DNA of 64,000 nucleotides, from contig QANY01009007.1 of assembly GCA_003255025.1 (NCBI GenBank), positions 248,001-312,000 on the forward strand, read 5' to 3'. The position numbers and the translations under genes are program-made. Below, piece after piece: positions 1-12,615 of the stretch. The notes beneath the pieces were generated by a model. The model searched no databases. It worked only from the letters and a program-made list of their open reading frames with translations, and was not told the DNA's origin. How positions within the stretch are numbered: the first letter of the stretch is position 1; each line of letters opens with the position of its first letter. This DNA comes from Datisca glomerata. Lineage: Eukaryota > Streptophyta > Magnoliopsida > Cucurbitales > Datiscaceae.

Positions 1-318
1 GTTGAAGCAGATAGTGGAAGCGACGTCATTGTGGGGTAGGTTGCCTAGAATGGAGGCAATGGTGGAGGAGGTGGAGAGAGGGATGGAGGCGGAGGTGTGG
101 AGGAACCTGCGGAGATTGAGAATAGGGGGAGGAGAGAGAGGAGGCAAGAGAGAAGGAGAAGAAAAGAGACGAGTAATGGAGGTCAGTATAGGATTGAAAA
201 TGAGGGGACCCAAGAAGGGTTGAGCCGAGGGACCAGATAGGAGAAGAGGTGGATTGAAAACCACACCAATAGGGAAGACGGACTTCCATTCTTCTCCTAT
301 GGTTGAGTCCATCGTCAT
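1..318 (-). CDS. N-terminal exon of an unrecognised gene, cut by the left window edge
   Basis: Read on the minus strand from an ATG at 316-318, the frame stays open for all 106 codons to the window edge; a second in-frame ATG lies at 310-312. The product begins MTMDSTIGEEWKSVFPIG and is rich in Ser, Pro and Leu (for example PLLLSGPSAQPFLGPL). The frame is probably real for three reasons. It has no stop, it follows a leader with a well-formed intron (donor at 651, acceptor at 332-333), and the composition is much richer in C than the flanks. I do not recognise the family and assign no function. The rest of the gene is outside the window. The overlapping plus-strand frame (2-223) is Arg/Glu/Gly-rich because it is the complement of this Ser/Pro/Leu coding strand. 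Confidence 0.6.
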   Translation of the reverse strand, partial: MTMDSTIGEEWKSVFPIGVVFNPPLLLSGPSAQPFLGPLIFNPILTSITRLFSSPSLLPPLSPPPILNLRRFLHTSASIPLSTSSTIASILGNLPHNDVASTICFN

Positions 319-905
319 ATTCAGCTAAACCCTAATTCAAACAAAACACCACATGAAAATTTGGCAGACTCTACAATCTACACAATGGTGTAGACATGAA
401 CAATTATGTTTTCTGGAAGTCTCCGATTCTCTCAATTCTTAGAGCATAAGATTTAGAGCAATACTTATATGGCCTAATTCTAATTTCAAACCCACACCTC
501 TCAGAGCCAAGAAATTTCATTACTTCATGTATGCCATGTGAGAAAGATATTGAGAATAGTTCATCCATTCACAACAATCGATAAATATAAAATATTGAAA
601 GGAAGAATGAAGAATTGAATCTTAACAAATTTGACAAAAAATAAAGCTTACCCTAAGATCTGAAACGAAAAAACAAATGACCGAGATTCAGAAAATTCAA
701 AAGAAAAAAGAAAGAGGAGATTAATTTGGGGAGCAAATAGTGGGCTGAAGAGTGAGTGGGGAAAAAAGTGAGTTGACTTATCTCTCCACCGCCGGCGAAG
801 CTGGATGAGCAATTTGGGGGAAAAAATAGTGGTGAGTGGGGTTTTGGGATTGGAAAGCGTAAGTCTTGGGTTTTCGATGGAGTTTGCTATGGTGAGCTTC
901 AAAGT
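319..905 (-). promoter_or_regulatory. Split 5' leader of the left-edge gene
   Basis: On the minus strand a leader exon (about 652 to about 900) ends at an AGG|GTAAGC donor. An intron of about 320 bp (332-651) ends at a TTAG acceptor 13 bases upstream of the first ATG. Leader introns are common in plant genes. The transcription start cannot be fixed from sequence; pyrimidine-rich DNA on the minus strand around 680-830 fits a plant leader. Confidence 0.45.
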
Positions 906-3010
906 CATGTGGGCTTTGCTATAGTTATAGTGAGCTTATAAAACGATGAGTTTAGAGGCAAAGAGTATGGGATACTATCCAATTCATAAGAGTAAGCGCA
1001 ACGTCATCACAATCAGCGACCACGTCAGAAAATTTAACCGATTAGATAAGAGGATCATATAAAAACATATTTAAAAATTAAAGGACTAAAAATATTTAAT
1101 TTAGAGTTAGAAAACCACTTACAAACATTAATGAAAGTTAGAGGACTAGTCTACTTTTCTTTAGAATGTATATGTTTTGAGTTTTGACAATTGTATTTGT
1201 ATAACATAAAGAAGTTATACTGTCTATTTTAAGGGAATGCTCAGTACTTAGAACTGAAATTATTTTGTATTTCGTAAGAAATGAAATTGTTGTAGGGTGA
1301 CATTTATATCTGATATCAAAAAATATTTTATATAGAATTTCATTCTCACCTTGAGATTGATAGATATAAGTGAAAATGAGAAGTTCTAATTGAAAATGAT
1401 TTATTTAAGTTTTAAATCAAAATGAATCTCAATCATGAATGAGATTAATGTGTAACTAATTGTCAAGAATTTGGATCATATGCACTTCAAAATGATGTAG
1501 CTCATTTATGTTGTATGTACTTTATTTGAGTACGAGTGTACCTCAAATGAAATAGATATGCAATAATTATACTATCAACATCCTATTGAATTTCTTCATT
1601 GTCCCCCTTTGCTTATGTGAGTTTGACAACCCCCTGATTTCGCTTGCTTCTAACTTCCTATGAGCCGTTTTAAAATCCTACTTCATTTTTTGAATGGTCG
1701 ACGGGACATAAGAGCCTTAACTAATGATATATAATATATTCAAGAGACGTTCGATCAAATTGACCACAAGATCTACTGTTTTGAGGAGTGATAAGACCAA
1801 ATTGAACAAATAAATTTACTCCACCGTGATTATTAGCTGTGGAGAATTTTGAGTTTAGTTCTTACTATGAATGTTTATTATGCTCCATAATTTTGTAACA
1901 AAATAAGTAAATCCAAAAGAGCATATGCTCATTATATTATGATAAAGATATGGTATAGTCAAACAAAGTTTAATAGCTGAACAATACTATTAATCCATCA
2001 AGCTATAATGACGTTTTGCTACCATGTATTTTAAGTTTTAATGACAGCAAAAAATTTTATTCCCTATATAAAAAACAAATTTGAGTAGCACCGGAAGTAA
2101 ACCTTTCTTATTTCTTTTTACATGTTTATTATTATTAGGATTCAAATATTGTATCACTGTCAATTTGCTCATCTTTTTAAAACGCATTCCATTAATTCGC
2201 CTAACGTTTTATTCAGCGTATATCCACTATGTTTGGATTAGAGAATATGGAGAAAGATTAATAGACGATGGAAAGAAAATTTTAAATGGTGATAATGAAT
2301 CGTCACTCTTTTTTCTAAAATCAAATAAATAAAGTAAATACAAAATTAAGACCTTTAATTTCCGTATTGAAATTTATTTTTTAAATTAGATTTTTTTATT
2401 GAACTTGATGACTATTAAATCATAATCTATTTAAAATATTTTGTTAGACATTAATCTAACAAATGTTAACAACATTCACACCAAAATATCAGACTAGGGT
2501 CTTGTAAGTTTTTTTTATTAGACCAGACTCTAGGCAAGTTAATTTAGTCTTTTTTTAATGTGAAAAATGTCACATTGGATAAAAAATTAATGGTCATAAT
2601 TTCGTGTTTTTTACTTCTTGAAAGGTCTTTCTACAGTAATCTCAAAGAAAAAAAAACAAGAACATTAATTAAGTAGAACTTCCCACGTTAGAAGAGGATA
2701 GTTCTCTTTCTGCTTCTTTTTTTCCCTTGGCAAACTTACAAATGTGTGAAATCAATAGTTAAAGAGGCACAAATCAAATGAGTATTGATATAAAAAATGA
2801 GCTATAATACGTCTCATAATCTCATAAGAAAAAGTGCAAATTAGTGGCAAGTTTCACCAAACATGCGCAAAATGAAAATTCAGTATTCGTTCCTTGCAAA
2901 TCGGGGCAATTATAAATGGGCATTTTGATTCGTACAGAAAACCATTAATCTATTAAAATAAGCTTAATTATCATAAACAACCTAAAATTATGGAATGAAC
3001 TATAATGGAT
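906..3010. other. Intergenic, AT-rich, no supported gene
   Basis: No frame with coding character or family similarity was seen. A short plus frame around 2081-2332 starts at a non-ATG codon and lies in AT-rich DNA; I do not accept it as a gene. No RNA gene or recognisable transposon terminus was noticed. Confidence 0.5.
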
Positions 3011-3331
3011 AAGAGATTGCAAGTACCACAAATCAAATAAATTGATTTTTCATTACATAAATGTGTTATAGACAATCATATGACAAATTCGTATTATCTG
3101 TATAGAAAATCTCTATAAGAGATTGCAAGTACCACATATCAAATAAATTGATTTTTCATTACATAAATGTGTTATAGACAATCATATGACAAATTCGTAT
3201 AATCTGTATAGAAAATCTCTATAAGAGATTGCACGTACCACAAATCAAATAAATTGATTTTTCATTACATAAATGTGTTATAGACAATCATATGACAAAT
3301 TCGTATAATCTGTATAGAAAATCTCTATAAG
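3011..3331. repeat. Three tandem copies of a 106-bp unit
   Basis: Copies start at 3011, 3117 and 3223 and the array ends near 3330. They are almost identical (only a few substitutions, such as caagt/cacgt near the start of copy 3), so the amplification is recent. The unit is AT-rich with no coding sense. It lies about 340 bp beyond the stop codon of the clathrin assembly gene, in or just past its 3' end. Confidence 0.9.
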
Positions 3332-3671
3332 GCCTGAAGAAATAGGGGAAGAGGGAAGGAAGACAACCCAGAAGAAAGAAAAAAAAAAGAAAAAAGGTCC
3401 GTAAAAAACTGGAGATTTTTGCTGTCGGGTCTGAAAAACATTATTACAAACCTTCATGACTCAAATAATCAAATAATCCAAAGCCTTCCTTTCACTAATT
3501 ATTGGAAAAAAGAATGTCACCCTAGCTAACTACAGCACATCCACAACATATGGTACATCTGCCTACTGTTATACATTTCCCGGTTCCTCAATCGAAAAAA
3601 GCTATGGTTCCCTCGTTTTTTGTCAATTTCTTCATATCTTTTAGACGGAGGGCGTATTTCAGGGCAAGTAT

Positions 3672-6600
3672 CTAGATAAGGCCAGTATTGTAAGGATTGT
3701 GGGATTGAACAGGCATACCTGCACCGTAAGGGTTTACACCGGCACCGTATGGATTTCCGAAAGGATTCAAGGCCGGTTGTTGTGGGCCCATCATCATCAT
3801 CATCTGCTGCTGCTGCAACATGAAATTCTGCTGCTGGTTGGCCATTGCTGCCATCTGAACCGAAGGTGGTGCAGCCACCATATTCGAGGCAAAGAATGGA
3901 TCGTGAGCAGGCTGTGGGGTCATGGCGCCAGGAACTGGCTCCCATGGGTTGTTGCTCACGTTTTGATTGTTTCTTCTGATGGCATCATCATATAAGCTGT
4001 CTAGAGTAAGCTTGTCGAACCCGCCAGCCTTTGATTCAATATGAAAAGTTAGAATGCATTAGTGGAGAGCGTATCAATTCAACCATCACACAACCAGGTT
4101 TTGAACCAAATGAGACCATAAGTTCAGTTCCAGAAGGTTGCTAAGTCGTTTTATCCAATTAAAAGATGAATATAGAACAGCAGAAGACTGGCCACATGCC
4201 TATTGCCAAGAGTGCTTATTTGCAAACAATGGAACAGGCTATTTTCTAGTCTTTCTGGTACAAATCCGTTCCTTAATTGTCTAAAAATAGAAAATAAGTA
4301 CCAGTTTGCTAGCAGATGAAACACTTTCGTTTGAGCTTGGAGCAGTAACAAGTGCCAATTCCCATCCTGTAGTTCCATTTACTTGGTTTGGAACAGAAGT
4401 TTGTTGATCAGCTGCAATCACAGAGGAAAGGGTGTGAGCTTATGCTGATACCATGCTACAGAAGTACGCACTTGGATACATCATATATGCTCTAACTATT
4501 TTTATCATGTCCAAAATTCTATCCCTAAAATAACGCTTTTTATACACATACATGAACTTTCATGACAGAGGCTTCAAAAGAAACCCTTCTTATTTTCTTC
4601 AGCAAAAAGCATGTCAACCTATTGCTACCAGTTAAATGCAACCATAAAAATATATGTGATCGGTTGTGTGGATGTTTTAAGAAGAGTCACTGGGGTACAG
4701 ATGAAAAGAAAACCTACCTACTGGAACAATTGCCAAAGCTAGAGCATTCTTCTCATCCAAATCTGAGGTGTCTGGAACAGGGTCACTTAAACCCTAGCAG
4801 CAAAAAAAACAAAACTTTCCTTGAGAACGTACTAAGGCAACTGCATTGTCCCAATGAAAAACACATCTCAAATACAAAGAACATATATAGAGCCCAATGT
4901 TACCAACAAATCAGGGGGTTCAGTCACAGGTGCTTCTACTTTTAATGGTTCAGGTGGAGGCGGAGATGGAGATGGGGCAAGTTCCTCCTGAACTCCCGCA
5001 GAAGGGTCCTTTTTATACTCAATGGCCAAAATTTCCTTAGGAGCGGTAATTTTATCAACCACCTGCTTAGGAGTTGTAACTAGAAAATCAGGAAAACATC
5101 AAGAAAAAGCTTTGAAAAGTGATTTGGGTCTGAAAAGTGATTGGGTCAGAAAAACATTACGAGTGTATTCAACAATGAGGACTTTCTTATAAAGAAACAA
5201 GGAGACTTTCCTTGGAAATAGGAAAGAAGTGAGAATGGTGCTTGAAGACCTCAAATATATCGGCAAAATTTGCCGAAGTAAAAATAAAATTCTTACTCTT
5301 AATTAATGACTTTTATTTATTTGTATTCTCTCCAGAAAGTTACATGTGGGCTGAGTTGATAATGCAAGGCCCCCAGTAAAATGTTTAAGGACCAGATACG
5401 ATTCTAAATGATTCTTATGTGCACATGGGTAATTACTGATCATTGAGGTTCTACATGAGATGAGACCTTTAGAATATGCGTTGTTATATTTGAAAGGCCT
5501 TTTAGCCGGTTGAAGGTTAAAAATCCCAAACATTGTACTTCTTGTTGTAATTGGTAATTCAAATTTTTTTCTGTTTCAACAAGATAAACAGGGCACGTTG
5601 CCATACCTGATCCTTTCGCACTGTTGAAGCCCTTGGAGCATCTCTCACATATTCCTCCATGGTTTGTAGAAATGAGGCAGGAGGCTAAAATAAATTGTAT
5701 AAAAGATCAAATTTTTATTTCTATAAGAAATGAAAATATAAACAATAAAATTTTGAAAGTGAAAGAATCGAAGAGGAAAAAGGATAAAAGTTAAAAACAC
5801 AAGAAAAACTTCATAAAATTCAACCTGCTCAATCTTTACAAACTTTTCTCCACGTCCAATGTCAAGGCTTTTGCAAACTTCATAAAATTCTGACAGTCTC
5901 TCTGCCTGTGAGCAGGAAAAATGGTTACAAACTAATGTTCATGTAAGGATCTTCGCAAGAGAATATGAAAAAACTTCAGTGACAATTAAGAGGCATATTC
6001 CCAGAATTTACCTGCTGCCCGGCCCGTCTGTATATATCAAGGGCTCTCATAGCATCTTGACGTTGCATCTCAAAAAACTGTCATGTTAAATTCACAGTAA
6101 GCTCCTTTGCTGAATAGTCATGTACAATATTTCTATGTAGAAAAAGATCACGTCTTACCTTGTCAACTAAATTGACAGTACCATCACTAATGGCCTGGTA
6201 AATTTTAATGCTTTCAGAAGCAACCTATGTGAAATATCAGAAGACGATCAAAGGAGGAAGATAACTGATCGACGAAAAAGGGGAGAGGATATAATTTGCC
6301 AAAATACTTACCAATGTAAGTGCCAACTGAATCACAAAATTATGAACCGCTGCTCCTTGTGGCTGCACAAAAATGGGAAAAAACAGACAAACCTTGTTAA
6401 TTAGTCTTGATTATAAAATGTGGCCTCAGCAACCATTGACATGATAACTAACTGCACTTCTCACTGAAATTAAATCCATCAAAAAACCTTCTACCTAAAC
6501 TGATTTTTGTTAAAAGATTACCTGGCAACCAAGAACACGATTAAGAAGCAGTTGCAAAGCGGGTAACTGCTCAAGCAACTCAACAGTGTCCAGATCCTTG

Positions 6601-8367
6601 GTTCTCTGTTTAAAAGTTTGCAGTTATAGTTATACCAAGTGTCAATTTCTTTAACAAAAACGTACAAAGATGTATTCAAGGGAGGGTGAAGTCACATTTC
6701 AATAACAAAAATGAACTTACCGCACGATCCGTCTCAACATCATACTTCAGCACACGAAAACATTCCAGCCTCTCCTCCAAAAATAAGGCATAAGAGCGGA
6801 CCAAAGCTGAGTAATCCCAAGCTACGAGTACATAAAGAGCAAATTTTTTAAACAAAGCAACTAATTATTTTCTCCAAAGTGCCTTTATGAGGTGATAAAT
6901 GGAGGTACCATTAGCACTGGAATCATCTTTAAAATGCGCCAAATTTAGCATATGATTTCTGCTTCTGCCATAGTTTATGAGTTCTTCATGAAATGTGGGG
7001 TCCACTTCCCTCAAAGCACGATGAATGACAATCAAAGTTTTTAATGCAACCTAAATAAGATAAAATCACAAATTTAAACTTTGAGTGCATGACACATACA
7101 TTGATAAAAAACCCAAGCAATACTGGAAGACATCATGATGAGAATCATGAATACCTATTAAAGGAGCACAAACTAAAGACACGAAACATGGACATGGTAA
7201 AATACGGATATGATAAGATACGGACATGCTAACACGCCACTTCTCAAAACAGATTGCAGACACATCAAGATGCTTTATGTATGTATACAACATAAATACG
7301 TCTATACGTGTATAAAGGTAGACATACATATGCATGCATGAATGGATGGTTTTATTTCTTATATTCAATCCACTATTATTTTTGCAAGTATTGATTTTAT
7401 TTTTGATATTCAGTTGTATCTTTTCAAATAAAATATCACTAGATTCAATTTCTAAACGAAGCCTTACTGACAGTATTTGGTCAGATATCAGCATTCAAAG
7501 ATCTGTGGTAATATAGGGAATGCGTCCCAAATATTTAACTGAAAAACAATACACATTATCTTATGGCCATATGGTTGCTCCGTGGACCAAGGATAGAAGG
7601 GGTTAAACGAGAAGAGGATAACATGAGAGAAATAGGAGAACTAGTGTGACATGACAATCATCAGAATCACATGTATGCCTAAATAGTTACTTTATTATAC
7701 ACATATATCACTATCAGCATCATTCCTCAAGTATTTTATTGAAGAGTGACGACTAAAATAAAGAGGGCTAATGATAGTCACATTATGCATTAAGTTATCA
7801 ACTACTAAAACAATACCAAGCAAGAATTCTAGGTGCTAAAAGGCGTATACGTGATGATGTTATAGATTTAACTGGATCTTCATTTTAGACAGAATCACAC
7901 AAGTCTTCCATCACAAAAGAAATTTTGCATCTCAAAGGTCCAAAAATTCCATTTGACTATGAACAAGAACTCTCATTTCTCAAGCTCAACCGTTCCATTA
8001 TATGTTATTAAGTTCCATCATGTGTTTTTTTATAGGAAGTTCCATTACGTGTTATTAAGTCTATGAACTTACTGCCCAATTATGTGTCCTGGATAATCGC
8101 CTAGCAAGAGCGTGGATGCAATATGCAACATCAGCTCGAGGTCTTGTAGCTGAAACAGCCGAGAATATAGCTACAAGAAAAACAGAACCAAATTGCACCA
8201 CTCACTAATTTGTATAAAGATAAACAAAGAAGACATTTCATAAAGACCTACAGAGAACTGATAAAACAAATGAAGACAGAGAGAGAAAACATTTGTTGCA
8301 AACAAGTTTTTGTCAATTTCATGAGAAAAAACGGAGACTCAACTTCTCATCAAACAAAGAAAAAAAC

Positions 8368-8410
<43 letters not shown>

Positions 8411-8659
8411 TCACCCCTGATGTGTTTTTCCTTTGCTGGGCGCTCAACATGATTGGTGGCCTTGACTATAGCAATGTCCAATTCCTGATATTTAGGCCAA
8501 CCGACAAGATGAGATAAATTATTCCTCGATGAAACTTAATAGACAATACATGACTTGTGGTACCTTATAATCACTATTGACTTTAGCCAACGAAACTGTG
8601 GTGGTATCCTTGAGGGAGCCAAGTGCTTTTCTCAAAGTATTTTGTGTTCCTCCGGCCAT
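3672..8659 (-). CDS. Putative clathrin assembly protein (ANTH/AP180-type adaptor), 15 coding exons, 544 aa
   Basis: An ANTH-domain protein of the plant AP180/CALM group, closest in my recognition to Arabidopsis At5g35200. Such proteins bind PI(4,5)P2 and clathrin and help form coated vesicles at the plasma membrane or TGN. Exons on the minus strand: 8564-8659, 8415-8484, 8073-8170, 6909-7050, 6721-6821, 6522-6605, 6312-6362, 6159-6224, 6012-6077, 5825-5905, 5607-5684, 4904-5062, 4718-4793, 4302-4411, 3672-4028. All introns are GT-AG and every junction keeps the frame. The start ([18 protein letters not shown]) and the stretch with RAIFSAVSA fit the ANTH core at about residues 20-300. The tail is low-complexity, with a DPF at 468-470, poly-Gln and poly-Met runs, and an NPF at 513-515; such motifs bind AP-2 and EH domains. 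It ends NPYNTGLI. The 544-aa length is that expected for the subfamily. Introns 3 (about 1 kb) and 4 hold nothing coding. Confidence 0.95.
8373..8407. repeat. (GA)n microsatellite beside a splice donor
   Basis: About 17 GA dinucleotides. On the transcribed strand this is a CT tract that begins immediately after the GTGAGT donor of intron 2 of the clathrin assembly gene (donor at 8414-8409). Confidence 0.95.
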
Positions 8660-9355
8660 TCTCTCTCCCTCAATGCTAATAAACCTACAAAATCAAACAT
8701 CTCGTTATGGTTTGGGTTGCACGAACTAAAATACACTCATGATACAGTTTTTTTAGTAATAGAATTCAAGCTTTGATTTTATACAATTACCTAAAACACT
8801 CCATTTAATTTACAAATAGAACATGACTCTTAAGCACTCTATTCAGATCCCACCAAACCGACATCGGTGACCACATCTAATTTGTAATAAACACTAGAAA
8901 CTATCAACGTAATTCTCAGAATTCTACGAACTCGAATTTTAAATTCCGAAAGAAATCTCCATAAATCAAAGTTCAGGTCCCAAACGGCACGAAACAAGGA
9001 GATTTACAGAGAAAAAAAAAGCAAGTCAACATGAAGTCATAGATTAAGACGCCAAACAAATCAATCAAAACCAAACAGAAGAACAAGAAGGATAGTAACA
9101 AATGAATAATCAAACAAGCTTTGAACGACAAGCAGTAAGATCTCCAACAAACATAAGCATCAATTAGTTACGAACAAAGATCCAACCAGAAAGAGCTCGA
9201 TTTCACGTCATTCAACGCCACATTAACTGTCCAAGCTCATAAGATCAAACTAAACTGAAAAATCAGCAGCTCGATTTACCTGAAACCGAAATGATATCAG
9301 AGAGAGAGAGAGAGAGAGGTCCGACCGAAGAAAAGTCGAAGGAAATGGGCTTGGT
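8660..9355 (-). promoter_or_regulatory. 5' leader with intron, and proximal promoter of the clathrin assembly gene
   Basis: The leader is split. An upstream non-coding exon (about 9350 to 9280) ends in TTTCAG|GTAAAT. The intron spans 9279-8685 with a TTGTAG acceptor, and 24 leader bases precede the ATG at 8659. The upstream exon carries a GA/CT microsatellite (about 9300-9318), typical of plant leaders. A T-rich stretch with a TATA-like motif near 9388-9400 could be the core promoter. Confidence 0.6.
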
Positions 9356-9399
9356 TTGGTTGTGTCGTCGGCGTCACAGTCAATTATTTATATTTTTTT

Positions 9400-10199
9400 T
9401 GGAATTATTTTAATTTCGAAAAAAATTTAAAAATAATCTCTCCCATTAATCTTCCTTGTCAGAGAATACGGCATTGTAAGAACTTGTACTGCGCCTAAAG
9501 TTAAAACAGGTTCTGTTCCTCTACAGTTGAATGTTATTTGCTTTCTATGCTTCTTCAGTAACATAATGCCACGTCAAATTCTAGAGATCTTCACTTATTC
9601 ATAGATTCTTACACCAGAAAATGTTTCGCTTTCACTAACAAATTTGTAGCAATCCTCGAATATGTACTGTTCAATATGGACGAACGATTAGGTATTAAAA
9701 AATTATTTTATAAAATCTACGGATAAATTACATCAATTCTATTTATTGTTAAAATTACACGGTCATCTGAATATTTAATTTTCTTTTATTTTTTATGATA
9801 TCTGTGATAAATGTTCTTTTAAGTTCTGTTGATTTATTTTTTATGTTTTCTTTTCTAGACTATTTTATTTTTATTTTAATAATATATTGAGTTGAGTTAG
9901 ATGAAGAGAATATTATGGAGTTGTCAGTTTGGTTGGTATGTCTTAATGCACCTACTGATTCATATAGTCAATAACGTATTTAAAAAAAATTACATGACAA
10001 TTTTTTTCAGTAATAAATTTATGTGGCTACGAGGTAGTTATTATTTCTCGCAGTACTAGTTTTATTAACTTATAAATATCGATATTTGATTATAAACATT
10101 ATTTTCTTTTATTTTTTAATTAAATTTAAAACTTCTTGTGGACCGGCTTTGATGTTAATCATAAGGTAGCCGAGGTGGCTTGTAACGATGTAATGTAAG
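9400..10199. other. Intergenic, AT-rich
   Basis: No coding frame, RNA gene or clear repeat was seen. This is the upstream flank of the clathrin assembly gene. Confidence 0.5.
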
Positions 10200-10700
10200 T
10201 GTAAAGGAATTTTTTGGTATGAAAAAATCATTTATGAACAAATAATAAAAATAATAATTTTAGAAAGAGAATGGATAATAAAGATACCATGATTTACGTG
10301 AAAAAATTTTGAAGGGAAGAAAAACCACGGTAAGATTTTTTATATTCTTTTATATTTCATGTAGGTATGTGTCTCCTATGTTATTACATATGCCTCTTGT
10401 AAAGGATTTTTCCTCTACGTCAGAAGGATTTTGACAGCAATGAGAGAAAAGATATAAAAGACAATGCAGTTAGTGAAAATTTGTTTGGATTGTCTTCTCC
10501 CATTTTGTTTACATTGAACTTGTATATATAGGTTTTGAGAAAATCAACATGGTCACATTTCCTCTACTGTTGGAGGCATGGCCGTCATTCCTCTACTGTT
10601 AGAGGCATGGTCACCCTCTTCTTAGGATTGCCCACACGTCTTGTGTATTTCTTTCAACTACTATGTTGATTATATTGTCTAATAACTACTGAATTGATCA
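10200..10700 (-). mobile_element. Fragment resembling an LTR retrotransposon end
   Basis: On the minus strand 10345-10255 has a CCGTGGTTTTTCTTC block followed by TTCACGTAAATCATGGT. It is clearly similar to plus-strand 25857-25940. The TTTTTCACGTAAATC motif is familiar from plant copia-type LTR ends. 10560-10620 contains two copies of a block of about 31 bp around CCTCTACTGTTGGAGGCATGG. No intact element or coding domain is attached. Confidence 0.4.
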
Positions 10701-11234
10701 TAATCGTCTGATCCCTTCTACGGTTCTGATCCTCTTATCTTTGATGGAGTCTTCAATCTAAATTTTACCACATTCATGTGAGATTTTGAGTGCTCATTGA
10801 CCCTCATTACACTCAATAAAATTTTATCCATTGAAGTATAACGATTTATCTTTTCTTGTTCTGATGTTACGTCTACTCGTTTATGTTCTCACGTGCTTCT
10901 TGAAAACATGTGACGTAGTTCTATCGAGCTCCCTTTTTGTTGTACTTCATTCTTTCTTCAAAGACTTTAGCAAAAAATTTAGAAATCAAAACCCGTTCTC
11001 GTACCAACTTCAAGCTTTCTACATAATCCGTTCTTAAACACTTAGGAAATTTTTGGCTTCCAGTTCTCTTGAGAATAACTATTTCAGTAGTAGAATCTGT
11101 TGTCAAACACATTAAGTTCAAATTTCTTTTGTAAAACAATCTATTCTCGTGACCTCGACCTTTGCTAGAGAACAAATATATTTTCGGTTGTGAAATCCAT
11201 TCCCGAGGATAAGACTTTAATTATCCTTGGAAGT

Positions 11235-11460
11235 AAGAACTTATGAACTGCTCGTTCCTAAGGATTTAGGTTCAAATAAAGGACCATGGCCCCGTCTTCA
11301 TTCTGAGAGAAAAGACTTATGAACTGCCCGTTTTTAAGGACTTAGGTTCAAATAAAGAACTATGACCCCATTTTCATTATGAGATAAGAACTTACGAACT
11401 GCTCGCTCCCAAGAGCTTAGGTCCAAATAAAGAACCATAGCCTCGTTTTACTTTTAGAAA
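11235..11460. repeat. 75-bp tandem repeat, about 3 copies
   Basis: Copies of a unit containing CTTATGAACTGC...AAGGACTTAGGTTCAAATAAAG recur at 11241, 11316 and 11391. The copies are diverged. The unit shares the CTTATGAA...AAGGACT core with the 55-bp array that follows, so one may derive from the other. Confidence 0.75.
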
Positions 11461-11989
11461 ACTCATGCCCCCGTTTCCTTCGAGTTATCCGCTTTTGTGG
11501 ACTTTGGCTTTTGCTTGTTTTGTTCAAAGCTTTGTGACTTGCCCATTCTCAAATACTTAGGCAAAAGACCCCTGTTTAATTTTCACATTTTAGAGAGAGT
11601 GTTTTTTCTGAACATTAATGACATGATCTTTTTTGTTTCCTAATACTTTACTGGACTTGTGGCTTCTTCTTTTTTTTTTTCCTTTCTTCTTGAGCTTGCA
11701 ATTTTCCTTTCTTTATTTTTCCTTTCCTAAACACTTAGTTAAAATTTGTGCACACTTTGCTTTTTTGGCTGCCCACTTGCTAATACTTGTTCAGTTTCTA
11801 AGTTTGTTCAAAAGATAAGAACAGAATTCACTCTGCTGGACTTATAGCAGTTTACACCGGGCTTGTATCCGCTTACATCTTCTTCGAACCGTCCGCTTTC
11901 ACAAAGTCAATATTTTGTATATTTCATTTGTTGATCTGTTTCAAGTTTTGATTCTCCTTCTTTCGTCTGTCTAGAAGACATTCTTAATC

Positions 11990-12545
11990 CTTAGTTTTTT
12001 TAGAGTAGGACTTATAAGTCACCCCTCCCAAGGACTTACGTCCTTAGTTCTTTCTGAGAGTAGGACTTATGAATCGCCTCTCTCAATGACTCACATCCTT
12101 AGTTTTTTTAGAGTAGAACTTATGAATCACCCATCTCTCAAGGATTCACGCCATTAGTTCTTTCTTAGAGTAGGACTTATGAATCGCCTCTTCCAATGAC
12201 TCATGCCCTTAGTTCTTTCTGAAAGTATAATTTATGAATCATTCCTCCCAAGGACTCATGCCTTTAGTTCCTTCTGAGAGTAAGACTTATGAATCACTCA
12301 TCATAAGAACTCACGCCCTTAGTTTCATATGAGAGTATGACTTATGAATTGCCCCTCCTAAGAACTTACGTCATTAGTTCTTTCTGAGAGTAGGATTTAG
12401 TGAAATCTCTCTCAAGGACTTATACTCTTAGTTCATTTTGAGAGTATGACTTATGAAATACCTCCCCGAAGGACTTACGTCATTAGTTCCTTCTGAGAGT
12501 AGGACTTATGAATTTTCCCTTTCAAGGATTCAGGCCCTAACTTCC
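11990..12545. repeat. 55-bp minisatellite, about 10 copies
   Basis: Units of 53-57 bp carry GAGAGTAGGACTTATGAATC, then CTCCCAAGGACTCACG and CCTTAGTTCTTTCT. Starts include 12003, 12058, 12111 and 12168. Copies are moderately diverged and all frames contain stops. Confidence 0.85.
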
Positions 12546-12615
12546 GCCGTTGTTGAAGAAGAGAGAGAGTTGACATCAAGTATTTTTCTTGTAAGCAGTC
12601 TGCATGTTATCATGC

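Noticed and set aside
2081..2332. 83-codon plus frame with a hydrophobic start
   Set aside because: It starts at a non-ATG codon in AT-rich DNA, matches no family I know, and has no splice or promoter context.
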